From Couchioplanes caeruleus (GTDB lineage Bacteria; Actinomycetota; Actinomycetes; Mycobacteriales; Micromonosporaceae): a stretch of DNA of 64,000 bases. The stretch's first letter is position 1; each line of letters begins with the position of its first letter. The notes beneath the pieces are model-generated. The model was not told where the DNA came from. It searched no databases and was given only the letters and a program-made list of their open reading frames with translations. Location of the stretch: NCBI RefSeq assembly GCF_003751945.1, contig NZ_RJKL01000001.1, positions 4,402,001 through 4,466,000 of the forward strand. Reading direction: 5' to 3'. Of this stretch, positions 1-9,188 are shown in pieces. The position numbers and the translations under genes are program-made.

Positions 1-83
1 GTAGCCGAGGTGCGTCGGCCTCGCGCTGCCCGCCGGGGCGATACCCGCCGCGTCGCGGTCACTGCGAGGGCGCCGGCACGGAA

Positions 84-116
84 AAGCCCTCCACCGCGGA
101 TGCCGGTGGAGGGCTT
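84..116. terminator. Intrinsic terminator hairpin
   Basis: A perfect 13-bp inverted repeat (84-96 and 104-116) encloses a 7-nt loop. It sits about 20 bp past the stop of the minus-strand pseudokinase gene. The A-rich flank at 82-85 becomes a short T run on the minus strand, so it most likely ends the murJ-pseudokinase transcript. Confidence 0.75.
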
Positions 117-136
117 CGTGGACGATCCGGCTCGGA

Positions 137-1690
137 TCAGTCGGCGGCGTACACCTGGATGTCGGTCACCTCGACCTTGAAGCCGCCCTCGCCGTCGTCG
201 GCCGGCGGCAGGTCGCTGAGGAAGACCAGCAGGTACTGGAAGGTCTGGGTGCCGTCGGACACGGGGAAGATCGCCTTGGTGCCGGTGGTCTTGGGGGTGT
301 CCTCGTCGCCGATCTTCTTGTAGGTCTTGACGATCTGGTCGTCGCCCGACCTGGTGTCGCCGGGGTCGTTCGGGCCCGTCCGGATGTCCATGGCGACGCC
401 CGGCGCCGAGGCCTCGACCCGGATCTCGCTGACGTGGCGCGGCGAGCCCAGGTTGATCAGCACGCCCATGCCGTCCTTGAGGTTGCCGAAGTCGGAGCTC
501 CGGAAGCGCTGCGTCTCCCAGCCCGTCTCCTTGTCCTCGTCGACGGTGAACTTGGCCTCGCCGGAGTCGTTGCCCTCGCCGTTGGGCGGGTCGACGATGC
601 GGACCATGCTCTCGGTCAGCGCGATCTTCTTGAGTGCACCCTGCGGGCCGGAACCCGGGCCGCCCCCGTCACCGTTGCCCTGAGTGCCGCCCTGCGGCGC
701 GGTGTTGGCCTGGGTGCTTCCGGGCGCCTGCTCCTTGCCGGAGTTGCTGATCGCCCGGATGCCGAAGACGAGGCCGATCAGCGCGATGACGACCAGAGCC
801 GCGACGCCCACGACGATCTGGCGGGTGCTGCGGACCGGCTCGGCCGCGGTGCCCTGGGTGAAGCGCAGCGGCCCGGCCTCCTCGTACTCCTCGTCGGCGG
901 CGTCGAGGCGGGCCAGCTCGGCGGTGAGCGCATCGGCCTCGGGGGCCGTGATGCCCTTGTCGAGCAGGTCCATGGTCAGATCGTCGAGATACGCCGGGAC
1001 GCCGGCGCGGATCTGCCGGGGCGTGGAGGCGGCGCCGTCGCCGTCGCGCATGGCGTCGGGCAGCGCCGAGGTGCCGGCCTCCGCATGCGGCCAGCGCCCG
1101 GTCAGCGAGTAGTAGAGGATGCCACCGACCGCGCGGATGTCCGACTCGATGCTGTCGGCGGAGTCGGCCCGGGCGTCGGCCAGCACCACCCGGCCGTCGT
1201 CGGCGATCAGGGTCGTGCCGGGGTGCACGTTGCCGTGGACCATGCCGGTGGCGTGCACGGCGGCGAGTGCATCGACGATGGAGTGCGCGATCGCCGTGGC
1301 GCGCGCCGGGTCGAGGGGGCCTTCCCGCGAGACGAACTCGCGCAGCGCCTCGCCGTCGACCCATTCGCGGACCACATAGGCTCGGGTGCCCTCGTCGATG
1401 GCGTCGTAGACGCCGACCAGATTGGGGTGGATCACGCGGCTCGCGTCGACCGCCGCCTGGAGCATCTCGGCGGCGGACTCGCCGCCCGGATACCGGAGCA
1501 CGACCGCGACAGGCCGCCGGAGGATGACGTCGATGCCCCGCCAGACCTGGCGTCCCGCACTGTCGTTGTTGACGTGCTCCTCGAGCTGGTAGCGCTCGGC
1601 CAGGATCTCTCCGACGGTGGGCGCACCGAAGGTCATGACCGGTCCGGCCTCGTCGGCCGCGGTCTCGTGGCCTTCGCCGACCTGGGTCAC
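137..1690 (-). CDS. MurJ-associated membrane pseudokinase
   Basis: The protein has about 517 residues. An N-terminal protein-kinase-like domain (about 30-260) is followed by one membrane helix near 295-315, a Gly/Gln-rich linker and an extracellular domain of about 150 residues. The kinase core looks degenerate: the HRD catalytic loop reads HGN (about 152-154), the DFG position reads DAR, and no glycine-rich loop is visible. It should not be an active kinase. In Mycobacterium the equivalent pseudokinase and extracellular domain form the C-terminus of MviN/MurJ (Rv3910) and recruit FhaA when phosphorylated; here it is a separate gene directly downstream of murJ. I chose the GTG at 1690 because GGGAGGT lies just before it; a GTG at 1714 is possible. 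Inferred role: regulation of peptidoglycan precursor export. Confidence 0.85.
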   Translation of the reverse strand: MTQVGEGHETAADEAGPVMTFGAPTVGEILAERYQLEEHVNNDSAGRQVWRGIDVILRRPVAVVLRYPGGESAAEMLQAAVDASRVIHPNLVGVYDAIDEGTRAYVVREWVDGEALREFVSREGPLDPARATAIAHSIVDALAAVHATGMVHGNVHPGTTLIADDGRVVLADARADSADSIESDIRAVGGILYYSLTGRWPHAEAGTSALPDAMRDGDGAASTPRQIRAGVPAYLDDLTMDLLDKGITAPEADALTAELARLDAADEEYEEAGPLRFTQGTAAEPVRSTRQIVVGVAALVVIALIGLVFGIRAISNSGKEQAPGSTQANTAPQGGTQGNGDGGGPGSGPQGALKKIALTESMVRIVDPPNGEGNDSGEAKFTVDEDKETGWETQRFRSSDFGNLKDGMGVLINLGSPRHVSEIRVEASAPGVAMDIRTGPNDPGDTRSGDDQIVKTYKKIGDEDTPKTTGTKAIFPVSDGTQTFQYLLVFLSDLPPADDGEGGFKVEVTDIQVYAAD

Positions 1691-1843
1691 CCGACCTCCC
1701 TCGGTGGTCCGCACGTGTTGCCCCCGACCTTACCCGCCCACGCCCCAGGTCCCACAGGTCATCCCCGCGCCGGGCACCCGTCCGAGGCCGTACACGGGCG
1801 TGGTCCGGGCCGGTCGGCGTGGCGGATTCGGCTGTTCAGTGGG

Positions 1844-1864
1844 TTATCCACAGCGTTGTCCACA
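1844..1864 (+). promoter_or_regulatory. Pair of DnaA boxes between murJ and the pseudokinase gene
   Basis: TTATCCACA (1844-1852) and TTGTCCACA (1856-1864) are perfect matches to the bacterial and actinobacterial DnaA-box consensus, in the same orientation and 12 bp apart start to start. They lie between the murJ stop and the pseudokinase start. Matching pairs occur at 25164-25216 and 55116-55141. Confidence 0.7.
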
Positions 1865-1868
1865 GCGA

Positions 1869-3797
1869 TCAGCGCCCGATTTTGCGACGCACCATCCCGA
1901 TGACCTGATGCACCTCGCGGACCTTGAGCAGCAGGGCCGCCCCGAGGTAGGCCAGCATGACCACCCCACCACCGATCACGACCTGCAGCGCCGCCGCGGG
2001 GCGTTCGGGCGTGTCGCCCCCCGGCAGCACCTTGACGACCAGCAGGCCGGCCGCGGTCGCGACCGCCGCGGCGGCCAGCACCTTCAGCAGGGCGGCGGCG
2101 ACGGACCCGAGGTTCAGCCGGCCGATCCGGCGGCGCAGCACGGTCAGCGAGATCAGCGCCGAGACCAGGTAGGAGACCGCGTTCGCGCCGGTCATGCCCG
2201 CCGCCGTGAGCGACTGCCCGAGCGCCTCGGCGACGATCAGGTAGCCCACGATCCGCAACGCCACCACCGGCACGTTGATCAGTGCGACCGTACGGTTGCC
2301 CTGCAGCGCATAGAAGGCATAGGTGCACAGGTAGCTGACCGACAGCGGAATCACCGTGAACGCCGCGACGGCGAGCACCCCGCCGGTGGCGAAGGCCTGG
2401 TCGTAGCTGAGCGCGCCGCCCTGGAACAGGGTGACCGAGATCGGCACCCCGAGCACGCCGTAGACGACGCAGATCGGGGCCAGGGCGGTCGTGGTGAGCC
2501 GGATGCCGCGGCTGAGGTCGGCGCTGACATCGGCGTACCGGCCCTCGGCGGCGGCTGCGCTCATCTTCGGCAGCAGGGCGGTCATCACGGACACGCCGAT
2601 GATGCCGTGCGCCATCATCGTCAGCAGGAAGACGTTGTTGTACGCCAGAAGGCTCGCCTTGCCGTCGCCGCCGATGCCGCTCAGCACCCGGGCGACGAGG
2701 AAGACCGAGATCTGGTTGACGCCGACGTACACCAGCATCCAGCCGGCCAGGCCGCCGACCTCGCCGAGGCCGAGCGCCCGGGGGTTCCAGCGCCAGCCCC
2801 AGGTGAAGCCCACCTTGCGCAGGGCGGGCACCAGACCGGCCGCCTGCACCACCATGCCGAGCAGGGTCCCGCCACCGATCAGGGCGATCCGCCCGGGCGT
2901 CATCTCCTCCGGGGTCAGGCCGTCCGCCGTACCGAAGAACAGGATGAACGCGCCGCAGGTGGCGATGACGACGAGGTTGTTGAGGATCGGCGCCCACATC
3001 GGCGCGGCGAAGTGTCCGCGCACGTTGAGCACCGCGCCGATCAGCGCCGACAATCCGGTGAAGAAGATGATCGGGAGCATGAGGTACGACAGCGAGGTGA
3101 CCAGGTCCTGGTACCCGGCGGGCGCCCGGGAGCTGGACTGGACGGCGGTGATCACCGGGGCGGCCACGGTGACCAGCGCCGTCGCCGCGCCGAGCGCCAC
3201 CACCGCCAGGGTCAGCAGCCGTTGGGTGAAGAGCTCGCCGCCGTCCGGGTCGGCCTTGCTGCGGCGTACCAGCAGCGGGATCAGGACGCTGGACAGGACG
3301 CCGCCGAGCAGCATCTCGTAGACCTGCATCGGCAGGAACTGGGCGCTGGTGTACGGGTCGCCGATCGCCTTGCCGAGCGTCATCCCGATGAGCATGTTGC
3401 GGACGAAGCCGATGAGGCGGCTGACCAGGCTGCCGGCCGCCATGATGACGCTGTTGCCGGCCGTGCTGCGGCTCTCCTCGGCGGGGCGTTCCCGCGGTGC
3501 GCCGGCCGGGTCCGCACCGGGTGCGGTGCCCTCGGTCCGGGCGGTCGCGCTGCTGCCGTAGACAGTGCCGCTGCTGCTGCCGCTGCCGCCGCTGTTACTG
3601 CTACCCCTGCCGTAGACAGTGCCGCCGGTCGGTCCGGCGTTCGTGGGCGGGATGATTTCGGGGGGCAGTGCCTGGTCGGCGGCCGCGGTGGGGAGGACGC
3701 CCGTGCCGTCGACGGAGATCAGCTTGGCGCCGTCGGACGGCTCCGGCTCACCGTCGGGCGCGGCGTGGGCGCTGCGGTACAGGCCGCCGCTCACCAA
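1869..3797 (-). CDS. murJ: Lipid II flippase MurJ (MviN)
   Basis: This 642-residue polytopic protein belongs to the MOP/MATE-like MviN family, which moves lipid II across the membrane for peptidoglycan synthesis. The first 110 or so residues are a hydrophilic cytoplasmic extension with Gly/Ser-rich stretches. The conserved MurJ core begins around residue 118 with the SRLIGFVRN signature and continues through about 14 predicted membrane helices to the C-terminus. The start is the GTG at 3797, preceded by GGGGAGG, with a TAGGGT -10-like hexamer about 30 nt further upstream. The mycobacterial protein carries the pseudokinase in the same chain, whereas here it is split into the next gene. The unknown gene upstream lies on the same strand 67 bp away, so the three may be co-transcribed. 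Confidence 0.95.
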   Translation of the reverse strand: MVSGGLYRSAHAAPDGEPEPSDGAKLISVDGTGVLPTAAADQALPPEIIPPTNAGPTGGTVYGRGSSNSGGSGSSSGTVYGSSATARTEGTAPGADPAGAPRERPAEESRSTAGNSVIMAAGSLVSRLIGFVRNMLIGMTLGKAIGDPYTSAQFLPMQVYEMLLGGVLSSVLIPLLVRRSKADPDGGELFTQRLLTLAVVALGAATALVTVAAPVITAVQSSSRAPAGYQDLVTSLSYLMLPIIFFTGLSALIGAVLNVRGHFAAPMWAPILNNLVVIATCGAFILFFGTADGLTPEEMTPGRIALIGGGTLLGMVVQAAGLVPALRKVGFTWGWRWNPRALGLGEVGGLAGWMLVYVGVNQISVFLVARVLSGIGGDGKASLLAYNNVFLLTMMAHGIIGVSVMTALLPKMSAAAAEGRYADVSADLSRGIRLTTTALAPICVVYGVLGVPISVTLFQGGALSYDQAFATGGVLAVAAFTVIPLSVSYLCTYAFYALQGNRTVALINVPVVALRIVGYLIVAEALGQSLTAAGMTGANAVSYLVSALISLTVLRRRIGRLNLGSVAAALLKVLAAAAVATAAGLLVVKVLPGGDTPERPAAALQVVIGGGVVMLAYLGAALLLKVREVHQVIGMVRRKIGR

Positions 3798-3864
3798 GAC
3801 CTCCCCAGGGGTACGGACACAGAAGCCACCCTAGCCAGGCTGGTCCCGCGGCGAACGGTGCCGG

Positions 3865-4764
3865 TCACACGTGGTGGCGCACCAGCGTGCCGGGTGCCAC
3901 CCCGGCGAGCGTCTCGACCATCCAGCAGGCCTCGAGCGGGACGAGGGGCTCGCTCAGCGCGTCCAGCACGGTGGGGTGGTCGCAGCCGGCCTCGGTCAGC
4001 TTCCCGAGCAGCGTGCCGACGGGACGCAGATCGCCGGTGTCGGCCATGTTCCGGGCGAGCGGGCGGACCCCGGCGTACCACTGCTCCTCGGGGAGGCGGG
4101 ACAGTCGGCCCGCTGCGCGGCGTACCAGCTCGGAAAGCCCTTCGTGCGGGAAGCGCGCGCCGCCGCGGACCTGGAGATGCGCGGGCGCCGGGAGCGTGTA
4201 GGCCGCGATCGCGGCCTCGTCGAGGACCTGCGGGGAGGGCGCGGGCGGGCGCGGCCACCAGTCGGCGTCCGCGAACAGCGGCAGCGGTGTCTGCTCCGGG
4301 CCGGTCGGCGCGGGCGGCGGCACGTCGCGGCGCAGCGACCGGTACGCCGCCTCGCGCACCGCCGCAACCGTGGTCCCGTCATCCTCGGCGGTGACCGGCG
4401 CGAACGGGCCCAGCAGCGCCACGACCAGGCCGGGGTGCGGCAGCGTCGGGTCCTCCAGCGCGATCACCCGGGCGCAGAGCTCGAGCTCGTGCCAGCGCAG
4501 CGCCGCGGGCCACGGTCGGCCGGGCGCCGCCCAGCCGAGCTGCACCGGTTCGCTGGTCGCCGGTTCGCGCAGGCCCAGCGTCTGCTCGCCGGTGACTAGG
4601 TCGAGATCGAGCACGAGGCCGTACCCGCCGGTGACCGGCAGCGAGACGCGCAGCTCGGCGGGCTCGGGATCTTCGGCCGCGCCGGTCTCGGCCCGCAGGA
4701 GCGCCCAGAATCCGGGGTCCTCGCTGAGGCGGCGCAGCGCCTCGGTAACGGGCACGACGCCCAT
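3865..4764 (-). CDS. Conserved hypothetical protein upstream of murJ
   Basis: I do not recognise this 299-residue protein. It is soluble, rich in Leu, Pro and Ala, and shows no signal peptide or membrane helix. The N-terminal part looks like alternating strands and turns; the C-terminal 120 residues are mostly helical. It is divergent from pcnA, with only 65 bp between the two starts. In Mycobacterium this interval holds a NUDIX hydrolase (Rv3908) and a large membrane protein (Rv3909); neither is here, so the gene occupies a lineage-specific slot. Coding status rests on the long open frame, plausible composition and fit between two certain genes. Confidence 0.7.
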   Translation of the reverse strand: MGVVPVTEALRRLSEDPGFWALLRAETGAAEDPEPAELRVSLPVTGGYGLVLDLDLVTGEQTLGLREPATSEPVQLGWAAPGRPWPAALRWHELELCARVIALEDPTLPHPGLVVALLGPFAPVTAEDDGTTVAAVREAAYRSLRRDVPPPAPTGPEQTPLPLFADADWWPRPPAPSPQVLDEAAIAAYTLPAPAHLQVRGGARFPHEGLSELVRRAAGRLSRLPEEQWYAGVRPLARNMADTGDLRPVGTLLGKLTEAGCDHPTVLDALSEPLVPLEACWMVETLAGVAPGTLVRHHV

Positions 4765-4814
4765 CCTGCCCGCTGCCCTTGGGGACCGCCACGACCGCCG
4801 CCCGACTGGCTGGA

Positions 4815-4820
4815 TACTCT
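4815..4820 (+). promoter_or_regulatory. -10 element of pcnA (probable leaderless start)
   Basis: TACTCT ends 9 nt before the ATG of pcnA. The same hexamer occurs at the same kind of distance before the DUF5318 and moaC genes. No ribosome binding site precedes the ATG, which fits a leaderless transcript. Confidence 0.55.
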
Positions 4821-4829
4821 GGTCGCCTG

Positions 4830-6260
4830 ATGTCAGTCTTGAATACGGCCCAACGCAACGCCGTCCAGGAGTTGCTCCGGGTCTCTCCCGTCGCCGACGA
4901 GCTGGGGCGCCGCTTCGGCGCCGCCGGCCATGAGCTGCACCTCGTCGGCGGATCGGTGCGCGATGCGCTGCTCGGCCGCCTCGGCGACGACCTCGACTTC
5001 TGCACCGACGCGCGCCCCGAGCAGACGCTCGAGCTGGTCAAGAGCTGGGCCGACGCGATCTGGGAGACCGGCCGCGAGTTCGGCACGATCGGCATCCAGA
5101 AGAACGGCCTGCGGCTGGAGATCACCACGTACCGCGCCGAGGCGTACGACGGCGTCACCCGCAACCCGGTCGTCGAGTACGGCGACAACCTCCTCGACGA
5201 CCTGCGCCGACGCGACTTCACGATCAACGCGATGGCGGTGAGCCTGCCGGGGCACGTCTTCACCGACCCCCACGGCGGCCTGGAGGATCTGGCCGCCGGC
5301 GTGATCAGGACGCCCGCGCGGCCCGAGGAGTCGTTCGGCGACGATCCACTTCGGATGCTGCGAGCCGCCCGATTCGCCGCGAAGCTGGGGTTCACTGTGG
5401 ATCCGGCCGTTCTGTCCGCTATGCGCGCTATGGCGGCGGATCTGGACCGGATCACCGCCGAGCGGATCCGCGACGAGTTCACCAAGCTGCTGTCCGGTCA
5501 GGATCCCGTGGGCGGCCTGCGCCTGCTGGTCGACACCGGGCTCGCCGACCGCTTCATCCCCGAGATCTCCGGCCTGAAGCTGGAGATCGACGAGCACGCC
5601 CAGCACAAGGACGTCTACGAGCACACGCTGATCGTGGTCTCCAACGCCGTGCGCCTCGAGGGTGACGGCGGCCCGGACTTCATCCTGCGCATGGCGGCGC
5701 TCATGCACGACGTCGGCAAGCCCGCGACCAAGGCGGTGGGCCGCGACGGCCGGGTCAGCTTCCACCACCACGAGGTGGTCGGCGCGCGCCTGACCAAGCA
5801 GCGGATGAAGGCCATGAGGTACCCCAAGGACGTGATCTCCGCGGTGGTCGAGCTGGTCGCGCTGCACCTGCGCTTCTACGGGTACGGCCGGGGCGAGTGG
5901 ACCGATTCCGCCGTCCGGCGCTACGTGACCGACGCCGGCGACCTGCTCCCCCGCCTGCACAAGCTGACCCGGTCGGACTGCACCACCCGCAACCGGCGCA
6001 AGGCGGCGGCGCTGGCCGCGGACTACGACGCGCTCGAGGAGCGGATCGCCCGCATCCAGGCCGAGGAGGATCTGGCCCGCGTCCGGCCCGACCTCGACGG
6101 CAACGCGATCATGGAGCTGCTCGGCGTGCCACCCGGTCCGATCGTGGGTCAGGCCTGGCGGCACCTGAAGGAGCTGCGGCTGGACCGCGGCCCGCTCGAC
6201 CGCGACGAGGCCGAGGCGGAGCTGCTGCGCTGGGCCCGGGAGCACGGCCACATCTCGTAG
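4830..6260 (+). CDS. pcnA: CCA-adding tRNA nucleotidyltransferase
   Basis: The enzyme adds or repairs the 3'-terminal CCA of tRNAs. The class II nucleotidyltransferase head is clear: the LVGGSVRDALLG signature at about 36-47, followed by the DLDF metal-binding motif, then the conserved strand-helix neck region. A C-terminal HD phosphohydrolase domain is present, with HDVGKP near residue 293. The length of 476 residues is normal for the actinobacterial family. I chose the ATG at 4830 rather than an upstream in-frame start because conservation begins shortly after it and a -10 element lies just upstream. It corresponds to mycobacterial PcnA (Rv3907c). Confidence 0.95.
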   Translation: MSVLNTAQRNAVQELLRVSPVADELGRRFGAAGHELHLVGGSVRDALLGRLGDDLDFCTDARPEQTLELVKSWADAIWETGREFGTIGIQKNGLRLEITTYRAEAYDGVTRNPVVEYGDNLLDDLRRRDFTINAMAVSLPGHVFTDPHGGLEDLAAGVIRTPARPEESFGDDPLRMLRAARFAAKLGFTVDPAVLSAMRAMAADLDRITAERIRDEFTKLLSGQDPVGGLRLLVDTGLADRFIPEISGLKLEIDEHAQHKDVYEHTLIVVSNAVRLEGDGGPDFILRMAALMHDVGKPATKAVGRDGRVSFHHHEVVGARLTKQRMKAMRYPKDVISAVVELVALHLRFYGYGRGEWTDSAVRRYVTDAGDLLPRLHKLTRSDCTTRNRRKAAALAADYDALEERIARIQAEEDLARVRPDLDGNAIMELLGVPPGPIVGQAWRHLKELRLDRGPLDRDEAEAELLRWAREHGHIS

Positions 6261-6289
6261 TTGTCGTACCCGGGGAGCACAATCCTCTG

Positions 6290-6751
6290 GTGCGGCTTCT
6301 CGTGGACTCACCCATCGGCCCGCTCGGCGTGGAGCTCGACGCCGGGACGGTGATCGGCGTCCGCTTCGCCGCGTCCTCCACGTGGACGGGCGGCTCCCAT
6401 CCGGTCGTGGCCGAGCTCGCCGCATACTTCGCCGGGACGCTGACCGACTTCACCGTGCCGGTCGAGATGCGCGGCGGGTCGGAGTTCGAGCGCGCGGTGT
6501 GGGGCGAGATCGCCCGCATTCCGTACGGCGAGATGCGCACCTATGGGGCTGTCGCGACGGCGCTCGGCGATCCGGGGGCGGCACGGGCGGTCGGGACGGC
6601 GTGCAACCGCAACCCCGTGCCGGTGATCGTGCCGTGCCACCGGGTGGTCGGTGCGGGCGGCAAGCTGGTCGGCTTCGGGGGCGGGTTGCCGCGCAAGCGG
6701 CAACTGCTCGAGCTGGAGGCCCGCGTGGCGCTCGAACGGGCCTGGAGCTGA
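6290..6751 (+). CDS. ogt: Methylated-DNA-protein-cysteine methyltransferase
   Basis: This is a suicide DNA-repair protein that takes the methyl group from O6-methylguanine onto a cysteine. The catalytic IVPCHRVV motif is intact near residue 108, and the Asn, Arg and Gly residues of the DNA-binding helix-turn-helix (RAVGTACNRNP) precede it. With 153 residues it has the short N-terminal domain usual for Ogt. The start is the GTG at 6290, with GGGGAG 11-12 nt upstream. It follows pcnA by 29 bp and may be co-transcribed. It is convergent with ino1, with a shared terminator hairpin between them. Confidence 0.93.
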   Translation: MRLLVDSPIGPLGVELDAGTVIGVRFAASSTWTGGSHPVVAELAAYFAGTLTDFTVPVEMRGGSEFERAVWGEIARIPYGEMRTYGAVATALGDPGAARAVGTACNRNPVPVIVPCHRVVGAGGKLVGFGGGLPRKRQLLELEARVALERAWS

Positions 6752-6752
6752 C

Positions 6753-6783
6753 AGAGGCCGGACCGCTGGGCGGCCCGGCCTCT
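6753..6783. terminator. Bidirectional terminator between ogt and ino1
   Basis: AGAGGCCGG (6753-6761) pairs with CCGGCCTCT (6775-6783). The hairpin lies between two convergent genes and begins 1 nt past the ogt stop, so it can serve both. Confidence 0.7.
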
Positions 6784-6799
6784 CATTCCAGCGAGCTGG

Positions 6800-7879
6800 T
6801 CAGCGCTCGATCTCGCCCTTGATGAAGGCCTCGACGGCCGCGTGGGCGTCGTGGTCGTTGTACTGCACCGGCGGGCTCTTCATGAAGTAGGAGCTGGCCG
6901 AGAGGATCGGGCCGCCGATGCCGCGGTCCTTGGCGATCTTCGCCGCGCGCACCGCGTCGATGATCACGCCGGCCGAGTTCGGCGAGTCCCACACCTCGAG
7001 CTTGAGCTCGGCGTTCAGCGGGGTGTCGCCGAAGCTGCGACCCTCGAGCCGGATGTAGGCCCACTTGCGGTCGTCGAGCCACGGCACATGGTCCGACGGG
7101 CCGATGTGCACGTCGCTCTTCGACATCTCGTGGGGGATCTGGCTGGTGACCGACTGGGTCTTCGAGATCTTCTTGGAGACCAGGCGGTTGCGCTCCAGCA
7201 TGTTCATGAAGTCCATGTTGCCGCCGAAGTTGAGCTGGTACGTGCGCAGCAGCTCGACGCCGCGGTCCTCGAACAGCTTGGCGAGCGCGCGGTGCACGAT
7301 CGTCGCACCGACCTGGCTCTTGATGTCGTCGCCGACGATCGGCAGGCCCGCGTCGGTGAACTTCTGCGCCCAGGCCGGGTCCGAGGCGATGAAGACGGGC
7401 AGGGCGTTGACGAACGCGCAGCCGGCGTCGATCGCGGCCTGCGCGTAGAACTTGGCGGCCTCCTCGGAGCCCACCGGCAGGTAGCACACCACGACGTCGA
7501 CCTGGGCGTCCTTGAGCGCCTGGACCACGTCGACGGGCTCGGCCGACGACTCCTCGATGATCTCCCGGTAGTACGTGCCGAGGCCGTCGAACGTCGGTCC
7601 ACGCTGGACGGTGACGCCGGTCGGCGGCACGTCGGTCAGCTTGATGGTGTTGTTCTCGCTGGCGACGATCGCCTCGGACAGGTCCATGCCGACCTTCTTG
7701 GCGTCCACATCGAACGCCGCGACGAACTTCACGTCGGAGACGTGGTAGTCGCCGAAGGTCACGTGCATGAGACCCGGAACGCGGTCGTTGGGGTCGGCGT
7801 TCCGGTAGTACTCCACGCCCTGCACGAGGGACGAGGCGCAGTTACCCACACCGACGATGGCGACGCGGACGGAGCCCAT
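6800..7879 (-). CDS. ino1: Inositol-1-phosphate synthase
   Basis: The enzyme converts glucose-6-phosphate to inositol-3-phosphate with bound NAD. In actinobacteria this feeds phosphatidylinositol, its mannosides and mycothiol. The N-terminal Rossmann motif ([13 protein letters not shown]) is complete, and the catalytic-domain stretch FGGNMDFMN is present near residue 220. The start is the ATG at 7879, because AAGGAGG lies 8 nt upstream; an in-frame ATG at 7903 would put that site inside the gene. The length of about 359 residues matches Rv0046c. It lies downstream of, and probably in one transcript with, the PadR-type regulator, as in Mycobacterium. Confidence 0.95.
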   Translation of the reverse strand: MGSVRVAIVGVGNCASSLVQGVEYYRNADPNDRVPGLMHVTFGDYHVSDVKFVAAFDVDAKKVGMDLSEAIVASENNTIKLTDVPPTGVTVQRGPTFDGLGTYYREIIEESSAEPVDVVQALKDAQVDVVVCYLPVGSEEAAKFYAQAAIDAGCAFVNALPVFIASDPAWAQKFTDAGLPIVGDDIKSQVGATIVHRALAKLFEDRGVELLRTYQLNFGGNMDFMNMLERNRLVSKKISKTQSVTSQIPHEMSKSDVHIGPSDHVPWLDDRKWAYIRLEGRSFGDTPLNAELKLEVWDSPNSAGVIIDAVRAAKIAKDRGIGGPILSASSYFMKSPPVQYNDHDAHAAVEAFIKGEIER

Positions 7880-7899
7880 CGCGTTTGCCTCCTTGTTCA

Positions 7900-8508
7900 T
7901 CACGGCCGGTCCTGGTGCGGAGCCGGTATTACGGGGGGTGCATCCGCCGCCTGTTCGGCGGCGGAGGGAGTACGGCCGGAGCGCTCGTTGGTGATGAGCT
8001 CCTCCAGCCAGCGAACCTCGCGCTCGCAGGCGTCCAGTCCGTGTCGCTGCAATTCCAGCGTGTACGCGTCGAGCCGGTCCCCGGCGCGCGACAGCATGTC
8101 CCGCAGGCCCTCCCGGCGCTCCTCGATCCGACGCCGGCGGCCCTCGAGGATGCGCAGCCGGGTCGCCCGGTCGGTCCGGGAGAAGAAGGTGAAGTGCACG
8201 CCGAAGCCCGCGTCGTCGTACGTCTCGGGACCGGCCTGGGCCAGCAGGTCGGCGAACCGTTCTTTGCCCTCGGCAGTGATCTTGTAGACAACCCGGCCCC
8301 GTTTGCTCGTCATCGGCGGGACGATGTCGGTCTCGGTGGCCTGTTCGCTGATCCAGCCGGCGGCGTGCAGGCGCTTCAGCGTCGGGTACAGAGTGCCGTA
8401 GCTGATGGCCGCACGGATGGTGCCGAGCTTGGTGGCGAGCTCTTTGCGCAGCTCGTACCCGTGCATCGGGGCCTCTTGGAGAAGGCCGAGGATCGCCAGT
8501 TCGAGCAT
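7900..8508 (-). CDS. PadR-family transcriptional regulator
   Basis: The 202-residue protein has the PadR winged-helix domain in its first 85 residues ([17 protein letters not shown], then [10 protein letters not shown]) and a C-terminal coiled-coil (Vir-type) helix rich in Arg and Glu for dimerisation. The ATG at 8508 is chosen because AAAGGAGGT lies directly upstream; a GTG at 8517 overlaps that site and is unlikely. A 27-bp palindrome 19 bp upstream is the expected operator, so it probably represses itself and the downstream ino1. The order PadR then ino1 is conserved with Rv0047c-Rv0046c. Confidence 0.93.
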   Translation of the reverse strand: MLELAILGLLQEAPMHGYELRKELATKLGTIRAAISYGTLYPTLKRLHAAGWISEQATETDIVPPMTSKRGRVVYKITAEGKERFADLLAQAGPETYDDAGFGVHFTFFSRTDRATRLRILEGRRRRIEERREGLRDMLSRAGDRLDAYTLELQRHGLDACEREVRWLEELITNERSGRTPSAAEQAADAPPVIPAPHQDRP

Positions 8509-8526
8509 CGCGGCCACCTCCTTTGA

Positions 8527-8553
8527 GACGATGTATCGGGCCGATACATCGTC
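8527..8553. promoter_or_regulatory. PadR operator palindrome
   Basis: A perfect 13-bp inverted repeat (8527-8539 and 8541-8553) surrounds a single central base at 8540. Each half contains ATGTATCGG, close to the ATGTAT/ATACAT half-sites known for PadR regulators. It lies just upstream of the padR ribosome binding site, in position to block transcription of padR-ino1. Confidence 0.8.
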
Positions 8554-8707
8554 ACCGTAGATCGGGCCGCGAAGGATGGCAAGGCGGTGTGGCGCTGCTT
8601 GCCCGGGATGCCCGCCTGGCCCCGCTTCGCCGAGGTGCGGCCGGTGATGACTCGCGGTCGCTGCGCCACGCTGTGTAGTGGCGGTCGCCGTTCGGGTGCC
8701 GACCGCG

Positions 8708-8713
8708 TACTCT
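8708..8713 (+). promoter_or_regulatory. -10 element of the DUF5318 gene
   Basis: TACTCT ends 7 nt before the ATG at 8721, and there is no ribosome binding site between them. A leaderless mRNA is likely. Confidence 0.6.
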
Positions 8714-8720
8714 CTTCGCC

Positions 8721-9188
8721 ATGCGCACGCAGCGGCAGATCGTCGACTACTCGCTACAGAAGCGAGCGCTGCTGCGTGACCTGCACAACGGCAAGATCGG
8801 AACGCTCGAAGTCTGCGATGCCTCGCCGTACCTGAAAAACGCAGCCAGGTTCCACGGCGAGCCGACCGACGAGCGCTGCCCGGTGTGCCGCCGCGACAAC
8901 CTCACCCTGGTGCACTACATCTATGGTGACGAGCTGAAGCAGTCCGCCGGCCAGGCCCGCAAGCTCGCCGAGCTGCCGGTCCTGGCGATGACACTGCGTG
9001 AGTTCCAGGTCTTCGTGGTCGAGGTGTGCCAGACCTGCGCGTGGAACCACCTGACCGAGCAGTATCTGCTCGGCAGGGACGCGCTCAACCCCGACGAACC
9101 ACTCCAGGGCGCGGCGCTCGCCGCCTCGTCCGCCTCGGGCCGCCACCGCGAGACAGGGTCGTCGCTGCGCCGGGAGGGTCGACAGTGA
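8721..9188 (+). CDS. DUF5318 zinc-ribbon protein
   Basis: This 155-residue protein matches the actinobacterial DUF5318 family (Rv0049). Two CxxC pairs, CPVC near residue 53 and CQTC near 103, probably bind one zinc ion. No enzymatic residues are apparent and the function is unknown. It always sits next to a class A penicillin-binding protein in actinobacteria, as it does here, so a link to cell-wall growth is a reasonable inference. The C-terminal 25 residues are low-complexity Ala/Ser. Confidence 0.88.
   Translation: MRTQRQIVDYSLQKRALLRDLHNGKIGTLEVCDASPYLKNAARFHGEPTDERCPVCRRDNLTLVHYIYGDELKQSAGQARKLAELPVLAMTLREFQVFVVEVCQTCAWNHLTEQYLLGRDALNPDEPLQGAALAASSASGRHRETGSSLRREGRQ

Noticed and set aside
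434..1903. 489-codon plus-strand frame opposite the pseudokinase gene
   Set aside because: It is the antisense shadow of a kinase-fold gene with recognisable domains and has no independent support.
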